Assembly (NCBI GenBank): GCA_963704515.1
Contig: OY969913.1
Location: 2,356,001 to 2,420,000, forward strand
Length of the DNA stretch: 64,000 nt
Origin: VRUE01 sp963704515
GTDB lineage: Bacteria > Actinomycetota > Thermoleophilia > Solirubrobacterales > 70-9
Direction: 5' to 3'
This document shows, piece after piece, positions 16,891 to 25,552 of the stretch. The translations under genes were made by a program, and so were the position numbers. Numbering within the stretch: position 1 is the first letter of the stretch; each line of letters begins with the position of its first letter. Below the pieces are notes generated by a model. The model searched no databases. It had not been told where the DNA came from and saw only the letters and a program-made list of their open reading frames with translations.

Positions 16891-17358
16891 GTGACCGGCG
16901 CGCGCGGACTGCCATACGTCGACGAGCACTCGGTCACGATTGAGGCCGGCGGCGAGAAGACCTGGGGGGCGCTGCTGCGGGTGGTCGAGGGGTCGTTCGG
17001 GAGCGGCGCCACCGGTCGCTTCGCGGGGCTGCTCGGCTGCGCCGACACGGTGGCGAGCGGGCCTCGGCCTCTGGCGACCGGCTCGACCGTGCCGGGCTTC
17101 CACGTCGAGGCGGCGGAGGCGCCGCGGGAGCTGACGCTTGCCGGCAGCCACCGCTTCTCCAACTATGCCCTGATCTTCCGGCTGGAGGAGCGCGACGGCG
17201 GCACGGTTTTGCGCGCCGAGACAAGGGCCGAGTTCCCCGGTCTGAAGGGGCGCGCGTACCGGACCTTGGTGATCGGAACGCGCACCCACGTCCTTTTCAC
17301 GCGCCGGATGCTCAACGCGACGGCGCGGCTGGCTGAACGATCGTCAGGCTCTAACTGA
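16891..17358 (+). CDS. SRPBCC/DUF2867-type small-molecule-binding protein
   Basis: 155 residues from a GTG start. The pattern SVTIEAGGEKTWGALLRVVE, PGFHVEAAEAPRELTLAGSH, RFSNYALIFRLEERDGGTVL and RAETRAEFPGLKGRAYRTLV fits a START/SRPBCC helix-grip fold protein. Ligand unknown. Its 3' end carries the first of five 22-bp repeats that lead into the next gene. Confidence 0.7.
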   Translation: MTGARGLPYVDEHSVTIEAGGEKTWGALLRVVEGSFGSGATGRFAGLLGCADTVASGPRPLATGSTVPGFHVEAAEAPRELTLAGSHRFSNYALIFRLEERDGGTVLRAETRAEFPGLKGRAYRTLVIGTRTHVLFTRRMLNATARLAERSSGSN

Positions 17359-17435
17359 ACGATTATCAGGTCGATTCTGGTCTATTGTCAGATTGATTCT
17401 GAACTATTATCAGCTAGACTCTGGTCGATTTTCAG
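17333..17435 (+). repeat. Five tandem 22-bp repeats ending at a start codon
   Basis: Units begin at 17333, 17355, 17377, 17399 and 17421 (exactly 22 bp apart). The shared 15-bp core is CTG(A/G)(A/T)C(G/T)AT(T/C)NTCAG, itself an imperfect palindrome. The fifth core ends directly before the ATG at 17436, leaving no room for a ribosome site. Two-turn phasing suggests cooperative binding of a dimeric regulator on one face of the DNA. Confidence 0.8.
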
Positions 17436-18701
17436 ATGTCAGCGCTCTACAAAAGGCACGCCAAGGTCCCGCTCGATGCCGCCCTGGATGACACCCCCGT
17501 AGTCGTCGTCGTCGGCCCGCGACAGGCCGGCAAGAGCACGCTCGCGTCCCTCGTCGCGCAGGAGCGCGGTGCCGGCTACGTAACCCTTGACGACGACGGC
17601 CCGCGAGAAGCGGCCATCGAGGATCCGACCGGTTTCGTCGAGGGCTCGGCCCTCCCCATCTGCATCGATGAGTTCCAGAAGGCGCCCGGCCTCCTGCCGG
17701 CGATCAAGGCAAAGGTCGACCGCGCACGTGCCGGTGGCAAACGCCCCGCCGGCATGTTCATCCTCACCGGCTCGGCAAACGTCTGGGCGACACTGCGGGT
17801 TTCCGAGTCTCTGGTCGGGCGGGCCGAGCGGGTGCCGCTGTGGCCGCTGTCCCAGGGCGAGGTCCTTGGCCGGCGTGAGACGTTCATCGACGACCTCTTC
17901 GCCCAAAACGTTCCCCGGCTCGCGGGCGAGTCAATCGGCCGTTCGTCAATCGCGGACGCCCTCACAACCGGCGGCTACCCCGAGGCAATCGCCCGTACCG
18001 ATCCCAAACGCCGAAAGCGCTGGTTCGGGGAGCACGTCGCGATGACCCTGGAGCGCGACGTGCTTGACCTCACCCAGAAGGCTCAAAAGTTGGATGAGCT
18101 GCCCAACCTCCTCCGCCTCGCCGCGGCCCGCAGCTCTGGGTTGCTCTCCCCGGTTCGCATCGCCCGGGACGCTGGAATGAGCCCCTCAACCGCCCGGCGA
18201 TACCTCGTGCTCCTCGAACAGCTGTTCCTGCTGATTCGTGCGAGGGCCTGGAGCCGGAACATAGGTCAACGACTGATCAAGGCGCCGAAGGTGTGGATAC
18301 CGGATACGGGACTGGCCTCGTACCTGCTCGACTACGGACAGGCGCGGTTCGAGGCTGACGAGACATCTGTCGCTGGGGCCCTGTTCGAGAACTTCGTGGC
18401 GATGGAGATCGTCAAGCAGTCGGCCTGGGCGGAGACCGATGTCCGCGTTCATCACCTCCGGACCGCGGGAGGGCGTGAGGTCGACTTGGTGCTTGAAAGC
18501 GCCGACGGATCGGTGTGTGGCCTGGAGGTCAAGCTCAGCGCCACCCCCCGCTCGGACGACTTCGGTGCGCTGCGCGATCTGCAGCGACGGATCGGGTCGC
18601 GGTTCAAGACCGGAGTGGTCGTGCACACCGGCGCCGACACGCTGCCATTCGGTCCCGGCCTCTGGGCGCTCCCGGTGGCAGCACTCTGGACCCCTGCCTG
18701 A
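17436..18701 (+). CDS. AAA+ ATPase with DUF4143 domain
   Basis: 421 residues of the widespread ATP-binding/DUF4143 family (COG1373 type). Walker A GPRQAGKST at residues 27-35, Walker B PICIDEFQKAP, sensor-like ILTGSAN, then a winged-helix segment (SPVRIARDAGMSPSTARRYL) and the DUF4143 domain, whose REVDLVLES and GLEVKLS strands resemble a PD-(D/E)XK nuclease core. Biochemical role of the family is poorly known. Directly preceded by the 22-bp repeat array; no ribosome site, so a leaderless transcript or repeat-controlled initiation is possible. Confidence 0.88.
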   Translation: MSALYKRHAKVPLDAALDDTPVVVVVGPRQAGKSTLASLVAQERGAGYVTLDDDGPREAAIEDPTGFVEGSALPICIDEFQKAPGLLPAIKAKVDRARAGGKRPAGMFILTGSANVWATLRVSESLVGRAERVPLWPLSQGEVLGRRETFIDDLFAQNVPRLAGESIGRSSIADALTTGGYPEAIARTDPKRRKRWFGEHVAMTLERDVLDLTQKAQKLDELPNLLRLAAARSSGLLSPVRIARDAGMSPSTARRYLVLLEQLFLLIRARAWSRNIGQRLIKAPKVWIPDTGLASYLLDYGQARFEADETSVAGALFENFVAMEIVKQSAWAETDVRVHHLRTAGGREVDLVLESADGSVCGLEVKLSATPRSDDFGALRDLQRRIGSRFKTGVVVHTGADTLPFGPGLWALPVAALWTPA

Positions 18702-18721
18702 CCTCCCTCTCCGACAAGGCG

Positions 18722-18820
18722 ATGCCCGCGAAGCCGCCCCTCATCGCCTTCGGCTCGTTGTTGATTGGCCTGGTCGTCTTCGAGACCTGGGCGATCCGCC
18801 ATCGGGGCGACGACGACTAG
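18722..18820 (+). CDS. Possible 32-residue single-TM protein
   Basis: ATG at 18722, sequence MPAKPPLIAFGSLLIGLVVF followed by a short charged tail (IRHRGDDD). One hydrophobic span with charges arranged as in small membrane proteins. No clear ribosome site, so support is weak. Confidence 0.3.
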   Translation: MPAKPPLIAFGSLLIGLVVFETWAIRHRGDDD

Positions 18821-18977
18821 CTTCCTGGCCGGCGTCACGGGACTTTTGTACGCCCCGTACAAGAGCGTCGCGCACGTCTATTCGTCCAAAACTCAAGCCC
18901 CGGCTCGACCCGCCGATGACCTTGCGTCACGGGGCGACCAAACCGCCTCCAACCGCAAAGCCACAAGGGAGCAGAAG

Positions 18978-19448
18978 ATGAGCTGGACCATGAGAAAACG
19001 AGCCTTCGTCGCGCTCGGCTGCGTCGTAGCGCTGGCCGCCGCCGGCGCCGCGGTCGCCTACTTCACCTCGAGCGGCTCGGGCACCGGGTCGGCGAGCGTC
19101 GGCTCCAGCTCGTCCGTCACCCTGCACGCGACGATCGCCGGCGACCTCTTCCCGGGCTCCTCCTCGCCCGTCGCGTTCACGGTCGACAACCCGTCCTCGG
19201 GCGTGCAGCGCGTCGGCACGGTCAGCCTCGCGAGCATCTCGGTCGACTCCGAACACTCGGGCTGCAGCACGACGACCACCGGCGGCAACCCGGACTTCAC
19301 GATGTCGCCGGTCCCGGTGAACCAGGTCTTCCCCCCGGGCAACGGTCAGAGCGTCTCCGCCACCGGCACGCTGGCGATGAACGAAACCGGCGTCAACCAG
19401 GACGCCTGCCAGGGCGCGACTCTCACCCTGCACCTGACCAACAACTAG
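18978..19448 (+). CDS. Exported protein, first of a three-gene surface cluster
   Basis: 156 residues from the ATG at 18978, with AAGGGAG upstream. The start FVALGCVVALAAAGAAVAYF followed by TSSGSGTGSA resembles SipW-dependent (TasA/camelysin-type) signal sequences. The rest is Ser/Thr/Gly-rich beta-type and ends with the motif VNQDACQGATLTLHL, shared with the next protein. Likely secreted or surface-assembled; function unknown. Confidence 0.72.
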   Translation: MSWTMRKRAFVALGCVVALAAAGAAVAYFTSSGSGTGSASVGSSSSVTLHATIAGDLFPGSSSPVAFTVDNPSSGVQRVGTVSLASISVDSEHSGCSTTTTGGNPDFTMSPVPVNQVFPPGNGQSVSATGTLAMNETGVNQDACQGATLTLHLTNN

Positions 19449-19468
19449 GCCCGCGGGGCGCCGGGACG

Positions 19469-20209
19469 ATGCGCGTCACAGGCCGGGCGATCGCCCTGAT
19501 AGCAGTCCTGATCGGCTGCCTCGGGGCGGTCGCCTACGCGGCGGCCCCCCACCGCTCGGCCCAGACCGGCGCGGAGGCGAGACGGGCAATGGGCAGAGCG
19601 CTGCCGAAGGCGCGGCTCAAGCAGCACCCCGACGGACTCGCCGTCTCGACCAGCGCCCGCTTCGCCTTCACCGCGCCCGGCCGCGGGCTGCGCTTCCAGT
19701 GCCGGCTCGACGGGCGCCACTGGCGGGCGTGCCGCTCCCCGGTCGTCTTCAAAGGGCTCAGCCCCGCGGTCCACCGCTTCGCCGTGCGCGCGGTCGGCCG
19801 GGGCAGTCGGCACGGCCGGGCGACCGGCTTCCGCTGGCGCGTGCTCGAGCCGAAGGACTTCTCGATCTCGCCTGAGCTGTCCAGCCTCGGCCAGCTCTAC
19901 CCGGGCGCGCCCGCGCAGAGCCTGCCGCTGACCGTCACCAACCCGAACCCGGTGCCGATCTTCCTCACCGGCCTCACGGTCGCGGCGACCTCCGAGCCGT
20001 CCGGCTGCGCCAGCGCCGCCAACCTCGTCCTCACCCCCGCCCCGATCTCGGCCGCCGCGCCGCTGCGGGTGCCGGCCCACGGCACGGTCAGCCTGCCGGC
20101 GCCGGGCGTCGGCGCGCCGACGATCCAGCTTCGCGACCTGCCGGTCAACCAGGACGCCTGCCAAGGCGCCAGCTTCCCCCTCTCCTTCTCCGGGAGCGCG
20201 CGCGGATGA
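19469..20209 (+). CDS. Exported protein, second of the surface cluster
   Basis: 246 residues. A signal peptide (AIALIAVLIGCLGAVAYAAA) leads into an Ig/Fn3-like segment (FQCRLDGRHWRACRSP, VHRFAVRAVG) and a C-terminal beta region ending in LPVNQDACQGASFPLSFSG, nearly the same closing motif as the upstream protein. Stop and next start overlap as ATGA, so the next gene is coupled. Confidence 0.72.
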   Translation: MRVTGRAIALIAVLIGCLGAVAYAAAPHRSAQTGAEARRAMGRALPKARLKQHPDGLAVSTSARFAFTAPGRGLRFQCRLDGRHWRACRSPVVFKGLSPAVHRFAVRAVGRGSRHGRATGFRWRVLEPKDFSISPELSSLGQLYPGAPAQSLPLTVTNPNPVPIFLTGLTVAATSEPSGCASAANLVLTPAPISAAAPLRVPAHGTVSLPAPGVGAPTIQLRDLPVNQDACQGASFPLSFSGSARG

Positions 20210-22062
20210 GGCCGTCGAGACTCGGAGCCGCCGGCCTCGTCATGCTCGTCCTCGCTGGCGCGCTCACCTCCGCCTCGGCGCTTGCCTACTTCACCACGAC
20301 CGGGACCGGCAGCGCCGCGGCCGACGTCACGCGGCTGACGCAGCCGTCGATAACGGGCGCGACGGTCTCGACGGGCGTCGTCACCCTGACCTGGAAAACG
20401 GTGACGCCGCCCGGCCCCGGGGCGGTGGCCTACACGGTGAGCCGCGACGGCGGTAACGCCGGCGGCACCTGCGTCGCCGTGCTGAACACGAACACCTGCG
20501 CGGATACCGGGTTGACGGCAGGCACCTACCGGTACGTGGTGACCGCAAGGTGGCGCTCCTGGACGACGGCCGGCGCATCCGCCGAAGCCGAAGTCGAAGG
20601 CGGCGTGCCCGACCACCTCGTGCTCAGCGCCTCTTCGCCGACGCCGACCGCCGGCGAAGCCGACAACCTGACGATCGTCGCCGAGGACGCCGCGGGCAAC
20701 ACCGCCGCCGAATACAGCGGCTCTCACAACCTGACCTTCGGCGGCGCCTCGGCCAGTCCCGGCGGCAACGCTCCGACGGTCACCAGCAGCTCGGGCTCGC
20801 CGATCGCCTTCGGCAAATCGACCTCAATCAAATTCAGCGCCGGCGTGGCCACCGTCACCGGTTCGAAAAACGGGGCGATGAAGCTCTACGCAAGCAGAGA
20901 AACGGGGATCGAAGCGAGCGACGGGACGATCTCCACCGCGGCGCCGCTGACGGTGACCGTGGCGCCCGGCTCCGTCTCGAAGCTGACCCTGGCCGCGGCG
21001 ACGACCACGCCGACCGCCGGCGAAGCCGACGGCCTGACGATCGCCGCCCAGGACACCTACGGCAACACCGCCGTCTCCTATAGCGGATCGCACTACCTCA
21101 CCTTCAGCGGCGCCTCGGCCAGTCCCGGCGGGAACACGCCCACCGTTTCGGACGCTGCCGGGGTCGACGTGCCGTTCGGCACCGCGACGGCGGTGAGCTT
21201 CGAAGCGGGCGTTGCCAGCGCCACCGGCGCAGCGAACGGTGCGATGAAGCTCTACAAAAGCGGCGCCGCCACAGTCAAAGCAACCGAAGGGTCGCTTTCG
21301 GCGAGCCTCGCCACGACGACCTCCACGGGTCCCACCGCCGGGCTCAAGCTGGCGGCCTCGACGACCACCCCGGCCGCCGGCGCGGCGGACAAGCTGACGA
21401 TCACCGCTCAGGATGCTTACGCCAACACAGCGACCTCCTATACGGGCACCCATGACCTGACCTTCTCCGGCGCCTCGGCCAGCCCCGGCGGAACGCTGCC
21501 GACCGTAGCCGACAGCTCGGGCACGGCGATCGCCTTCGGCGGCACCACCGCGCTCAGCTTCAGCTCGGGCGTCGCAACAGTGACCAAAAGCAAGAACGGA
21601 GCGATGATGCTCTACGGTGCCGGAGCCGTAAGCCTCGCGGCGAGCGACGGCACGATCTCCAGCTTGACCCCGCTGGCGCTGACCGTCTCGACCGGCTCGG
21701 CGTCGCGCCTCGGCCTGACCAACGTCGCCGTCAGCGCCGGCGCCCTCGAAGCGGGCTGCTTGTTCAGCTGCACGCTCACCGGCCTCGGCAACAAAGGCAC
21801 GGTCACCGCCCACGTCGCCGTCACCGACAGCTACGGCAACACCGTCAGCGGCCTCGGCAACGGTCACTCGGTCAAAGTCACGACCAGCGGCAGCGGCACG
21901 ATCGGCGGCTCGCCGCTCACCTTCCCGAGCAGCGGCGCGGCGGAAACCGCGACCGCGTTCACCTTCACCTCCAAATCCTCGGGCAACTTCACCGAAACGC
22001 TCACCGCGGCGACCTCCGCCGGCACCACCTACACCAGTGCCACGCTCACGGCGAGCAAATAG
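20206..22062 (+). CDS. Large exported protein with Ig-like repeats
   Basis: 618 residues. A SipW-like leader (VLAGALTSASALAYFTTTGT) is followed by an Fn3-like domain (about residues 40-135), then three repeats of about 120 residues that each contain TPTAGEAD..LTI.A.D..GN, LTF.GASASPGG and NGAM.LY, and a last Ig-like domain (CLFSCTLTGLGNKGTVTAHV). Repeats start near residues 140, 262 and 382. Predicted surface or fibre protein encoded with the two smaller exported proteins. Confidence 0.8.
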   Translation: MRPSRLGAAGLVMLVLAGALTSASALAYFTTTGTGSAAADVTRLTQPSITGATVSTGVVTLTWKTVTPPGPGAVAYTVSRDGGNAGGTCVAVLNTNTCADTGLTAGTYRYVVTARWRSWTTAGASAEAEVEGGVPDHLVLSASSPTPTAGEADNLTIVAEDAAGNTAAEYSGSHNLTFGGASASPGGNAPTVTSSSGSPIAFGKSTSIKFSAGVATVTGSKNGAMKLYASRETGIEASDGTISTAAPLTVTVAPGSVSKLTLAAATTTPTAGEADGLTIAAQDTYGNTAVSYSGSHYLTFSGASASPGGNTPTVSDAAGVDVPFGTATAVSFEAGVASATGAANGAMKLYKSGAATVKATEGSLSASLATTTSTGPTAGLKLAASTTTPAAGAADKLTITAQDAYANTATSYTGTHDLTFSGASASPGGTLPTVADSSGTAIAFGGTTALSFSSGVATVTKSKNGAMMLYGAGAVSLAASDGTISSLTPLALTVSTGSASRLGLTNVAVSAGALEAGCLFSCTLTGLGNKGTVTAHVAVTDSYGNTVSGLGNGHSVKVTTSGSGTIGGSPLTFPSSGAAETATAFTFTSKSSGNFTETLTAATSAGTTYTSATLTASK

Positions 22063-22089
22063 GCGGCGTGCGCCCTCGGGAGGGCGGTG

Positions 22090-22440
22090 CTAGGCCGCGA
22101 TCGCCAGGAACTGCTCCACCGCCTCCAGCGCCTCGCAGCCGTAGACGACCGACGGGCCGCCGCCCATCATCACCGCGACGCCGATCGTCTCGACGATCTC
22201 CTCGCGCGTGGCGCCCGCCTCGAGCGCGTCATGCGTGTGAAAGGAGATGCAGCCGTCGCAGTGCACGGCGATCCCGATCGCCAGCGCCAGCAGCTCCTTC
22301 GTCTTCGTGTCCAGCGCCCCGTCCGCGGTCGAGCTCGAGTGCAGCTGACCGAAGCCCTCCATCACCTCCGGCGCCTGCTCTGCCAGTTGCCCGATCATCT
22401 CCTGCAGGTGCGCCTGGATTCCCGGATAGTCCTTGGCCAT
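22090..22440 (-). CDS. Carboxymuconolactone decarboxylase/AhpD-like protein
   Basis: 116 residues. The peroxidase-like CxxC motif is seen in IAVHCDGCISFHTHDAL, followed by GATREEIVETIGVAVMMGGG, the typical AhpD/CMD alignment. Members act in peroxide reduction or aromatic degradation; the CxxC with a following His favours a redox role. Convergent with the repeat protein gene. Confidence 0.88.
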   Translation of the reverse strand: MAKDYPGIQAHLQEMIGQLAEQAPEVMEGFGQLHSSSTADGALDTKTKELLALAIGIAVHCDGCISFHTHDALEAGATREEIVETIGVAVMMGGGPSVVYGCEALEAVEQFLAIAA

Positions 22441-22478
22441 GCTCGTTCCCTCCTAGCTCGCGTGTGGTCCCCGCGAAT

Positions 22479-23078
22479 CTAGGCGCCCGCGCCGCTCCCG
22501 CCATCCGGGGAAAGCCGCGGTCTGCCCACCGAGCGGCTACGTGAGGGCCGGTAGCGCAGCGCCAGCAGCACGACGATTGGCAGGGCGCTGAGCAGGACCA
22601 GGACCGTGAACCAGGCGCTCGCCCCATCGGTTCCCGAGCCGAGCGAGTGGGCGACCGCGAGGACGTAGACGACGACCGTGGCGCGGTGCAGGGAGCGCCA
22701 GCGGCGGGTGCCGATCGTCCGGCGACGGACGAAGTAGGTGGGGCCGAGCAGCGCCGCGAGGTAGCCGCCGAGGATCCCGAGGCCGACCCAGAGCGGCCGG
22801 TAGGGGATCGCGAAGGGAATCGCGATCCCGACGATCCCGGGCTTCAGCCACTTGTCGCCAAGCAGCAGGACCCCGTGCAGGCCGATCATCGTCAGCCCGG
22901 CGAGCGCCAGGTGCTGGTGGACCTTGAGCAGGTCGCGCTTCAGGCCGGGGCGCCGGTAGACGCCGGAGGCCATGAAGAGGCCGAGCGTCACCGAGGCGGC
23001 GATCAGGCAGAAAGCGACGATGCCGGCCGAGCGCGAGGCCAGCCACCACGGGTAGTTCGCCGGGTCCGGCTCAGTCAC
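22479..23078 (-). CDS. Ferric-reductase-like transmembrane protein
   Basis: 199 residues with about six membrane spans and histidines placed as in the FRD/YedZ haem-binding fold (KVHQHLALAGLTMIGLHGVL, WRSLHRATVVVYVLAVAHSL). Probably a b-type haem membrane electron carrier. Its start overlaps the upstream small TM gene by 8 bp. No FAD/NAD domain is present. Confidence 0.78.
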   Translation of the reverse strand: MTEPDPANYPWWLASRSAGIVAFCLIAASVTLGLFMASGVYRRPGLKRDLLKVHQHLALAGLTMIGLHGVLLLGDKWLKPGIVGIAIPFAIPYRPLWVGLGILGGYLAALLGPTYFVRRRTIGTRRWRSLHRATVVVYVLAVAHSLGSGTDGASAWFTVLVLLSALPIVVLLALRYRPSRSRSVGRPRLSPDGGSGAGA

Positions 23079-23277
23079 GTCCGCTCTCCGTTCCGGGCTC
23101 GCCGGGCTCGGCCGGGGCGGCGCGCTGGGGCGCGGCCTGGGGCTGGACGGGCAGGGGGACCGTCGTCGGCCCCGAGAACAGCGCGTAGGCAGCCAGCGCG
23201 GCGAGTCCGAGCAGCACCAGCGCCGCCGCGACCCTCGTGCCCCGCTTTTCCCGCCGCAAGACCACCGTGGCGGTCAC
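23071..23277 (-). CDS. Small single-TM protein in the ferric-reductase operon
   Basis: 68 residues: a basic N-terminus, one TM segment (VAAALVLLGLAALAAYALF) and a Pro/Ala-rich tail predicted outside. Overlaps both neighbours (4 bp and 8 bp), so it belongs to the operon. Function unknown. Confidence 0.6.
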   Translation of the reverse strand: MTATVVLRREKRGTRVAAALVLLGLAALAAYALFSGPTTVPLPVQPQAAPQRAAPAEPGEPGTESGRD

Positions 23278-23627
23278 GGTTTCGGCGCCGGCGCGCCGGC
23301 GCCGGTCGGGGTTGAGGTGGTGGGCGCCGGGGCGGCGCCGGGCGAGCTGCGGGTGACGATCGAGGTCGCCTGCGCCGCCTGGCCCTTCGCGCCCGGCTTG
23401 GCGACGATCTGGACCACCGGGCCGGGCCCGAGCGCCGGGTCCCTGCCGTTGCGGACCTGGATCGCGAGCAGGGTGAGGACGACGAGGAAGAGGCCGAGCG
23501 TCACCGTGATCACGGCCAGCGGGCTCGGCGTCGGCCGTCGCGGCTTCGGCGACGGGGTGGGCTTGGGGTTGCGCTGCGCGTCATCCCCGGCCGGGGCGTT
23601 GGCGCCTGGGGCCGGGCCGTCGTCCAC
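23274..23627 (-). CDS. Proline-rich single-TM protein in the ferric-reductase operon
   Basis: 117 residues: Pro/Lys-rich cytoplasmic N-terminus, one TM segment (PLAVITVTLGLFLVVLTLLA) and a low-complexity Ala/Pro/Thr tail. Same layout as the smaller downstream protein, which suggests a paired membrane assembly. Function unknown. Confidence 0.6.
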   Translation of the reverse strand: MDDGPAPGANAPAGDDAQRNPKPTPSPKPRRPTPSPLAVITVTLGLFLVVLTLLAIQVRNGRDPALGPGPVVQIVAKPGAKGQAAQATSIVTRSSPGAAPAPTTSTPTGAGAPAPKP

Positions 23628-23630
23628 CGC

Positions 23631-24197
23631 TCAGTCCGCCTCTCCGCAGGATCGCCAGCCGTAGCCGCGGGCGAAGCCCGCGAGCTCGCGGGCGAGTTCG
23701 TCGGACTGGGCGCGCAAAACCCGCAGGCGGGGCACGTCGACGGCGGCGAGCGAGGTGCGGATCCGCGTCCGCAGGGCGAGCTGGCGCCGGATCGGCTCGA
23801 AGACGTTGGCGCGCAGCAGCGCCGCGTCCCCCGGCGGTGGCGGTACCGCTTCGATCTGGCGCAGCTCGGCGCCGCCGAGCGCCGTGTCCTCTCCGTAGGC
23901 CTTCGCGGCGCCCGCGATATCCGGCGCCTCGCCGGCTCGCTTGCGGGCCCCGGCCCGCTCGGGATCGAAGTGGCGACAGATCCGGTCGGTGCGGACGATG
24001 TAGGCGCGGCGCCGCGGGTCGGTCACGCGAGCGGCCGGGGCGCTCGGCGGAACACCCGCCGCGGCGCTCCTCACCGGCGCCGGGGTGGCTGCGCTCTGCG
24101 TCTCCGTCTCGGCCCGCCGCGTTTCCGCGCCGCAGCCGCCCAGGCCGGCGAGCGCCAGGGGAAGCCCTACGACGATTAGCAGGAACAATCGCCCCAC
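23631..24197 (-). CDS. Predicted lipoprotein, first gene of the ferric-reductase operon
   Basis: 188 residues. A signal peptide ends in the lipobox LAGLGGC (about residue 22); the mature part is helical with two further cysteines (ICRHF and WRSCGEAD). Located 3 bp before the next gene. No domain recognised; an extracytoplasmic partner of the membrane haem protein is inferred from gene order. Confidence 0.62.
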   Translation of the reverse strand: MGRLFLLIVVGLPLALAGLGGCGAETRRAETETQSAATPAPVRSAAAGVPPSAPAARVTDPRRRAYIVRTDRICRHFDPERAGARKRAGEAPDIAGAAKAYGEDTALGGAELRQIEAVPPPPGDAALLRANVFEPIRRQLALRTRIRTSLAAVDVPRLRVLRAQSDELARELAGFARGYGWRSCGEAD

Positions 24198-24354
24198 GGC
24201 GCAAATCTAGACTCGACGGGCATGCGGGTCATCAGTAATCCCCCGCCGTTGCTCGCCACCTCCAGGGCCCGGCGAGGACCACGGTCAAGGACTTCTCATT
24301 CGCCGTTTAGAAAGCCGCCCTACCCTCTGTAGGTGCTCTGCGTGTGAGGAAACG

Positions 24355-25548
24355 ATGACCTACCTGCGACGCATCTCCACCCTGCGGCTCCTCGCCATCG
24401 GGGCCGCGCTGGTGCTGTTCGCCGCCGCCACCGCGGCGATTGCCCTCGCCGCCACCGGCGGCGGCCCGACGCCTCCCCCGAAGCCGCTCGCGAACGCCGT
24501 CCATGACGCGCTCAGCGCGCCGCCGACCGAAGGGGTCAGCGCGCGGGTCCACTTCACCGACAACCTGATCGGCGAATCCGTGCTCGAAGGCTCCGACCCG
24601 CTGCTCGGCGGCGCCTCCGGCAGGCTCTGGGCCTCGGCCGACGGCCGCCTGCGCTTGGAGCTGCAGGCCGACGTGTCGAAGAGCAGCGCCGGCGACCTCG
24701 AGCTGCTGGTCGACCACAACAGCTTCACCGTCTACGACCCCGGCACCGAAACCGTCTACAAAGGCACGCTTCCCCAGCGCGAATCCCAGGGTGAAGCCGA
24801 TGCCGGCAAGGACGAACCGCCCTCGCTCCCCCAGGTTCAGGAAGGGATCGAAGGGGCGATGCGCCACGCGACCTTGAGCGGCGCGGTTCCCTCCGACGTG
24901 GCCGGCCAGCCCGCCTACACCGTGCGGGTCTCGCCGAAGGCGAACGGTGGCCTGGTCGGCGGCGCCGAGCTGGCCTGGGACGCCGTCAACGGAGTGCCGC
25001 TGCGCGCCGCCGTCTACGCCAAGGGAGAAAGCTCGCCGGCGCTCGAGCTGAGCGCAACCGAAGTCTCCTTCGGCCCGATTCCCGACTCGGTCTTCGAAGC
25101 GACGCCGCCGCCGGGGGCGAAGGTCGTCGAACTGAGCCCACCCGCGGGCGGGAGCAACGAAGGCGGCGGCTCCGAGGAACCGGTGACTGGGCTGGAAGCT
25201 GTGCAGGCGAAGACCTCGTTTCCGGTCAGCGCTCCGCCGAGCCTTGCCGGCATGTCCCGCGACCAGGTGCGGCTGATCTCCAGCGGCGAAGACGCCGGTG
25301 CCCTGCTCACCTACGGCAAGGGGCTCGGCGGGATTGCCGTGCTCGAGCTGCCGGCCAAGGAAGGTGGGGAAGGAGGCGAATCCCGCCAGCCGCAGTTGCC
25401 GAGCGTCTCGATCGAAGGCGCGAGCGACGCCCAGGAACTGGAAACCCCGCTCGGCACGCTGATCCGCTTCCGCCGCGGCGGCGTCGAGTACGCGCTGGTG
25501 GGCTCGGTCACCTCCGCGGTTGCCCGGGACGCGGCGCAGGGCCTTTAG
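24355..25548 (+). CDS. Exported LolA-like/DUF2092-type lipoprotein-carrier protein
   Basis: 397 residues. N-terminal hydrophobic anchor (LLAIGAALVLFAAATAAIAL), then a beta-sheet domain with FTDNLIGE, GRLWASADGRLRLELQ, SFTVYDPGTETVYKG and PAYTVRVSPK, the alternating pattern of LolA/LppX-like half-barrels that carry lipid chains. A C-terminal extra domain of about 120 residues follows. It lies just upstream of an ABC exporter (4-bp gap), so the three probably work together. Confidence 0.7.
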   Translation: MTYLRRISTLRLLAIGAALVLFAAATAAIALAATGGGPTPPPKPLANAVHDALSAPPTEGVSARVHFTDNLIGESVLEGSDPLLGGASGRLWASADGRLRLELQADVSKSSAGDLELLVDHNSFTVYDPGTETVYKGTLPQRESQGEADAGKDEPPSLPQVQEGIEGAMRHATLSGAVPSDVAGQPAYTVRVSPKANGGLVGGAELAWDAVNGVPLRAAVYAKGESSPALELSATEVSFGPIPDSVFEATPPPGAKVVELSPPAGGSNEGGGSEEPVTGLEAVQAKTSFPVSAPPSLAGMSRDQVRLISSGEDAGALLTYGKGLGGIAVLELPAKEGGEGGESRQPQLPSVSIEGASDAQELETPLGTLIRFRRGGVEYALVGSVTSAVARDAAQGL

Positions 25549-25552
25549 CTCC

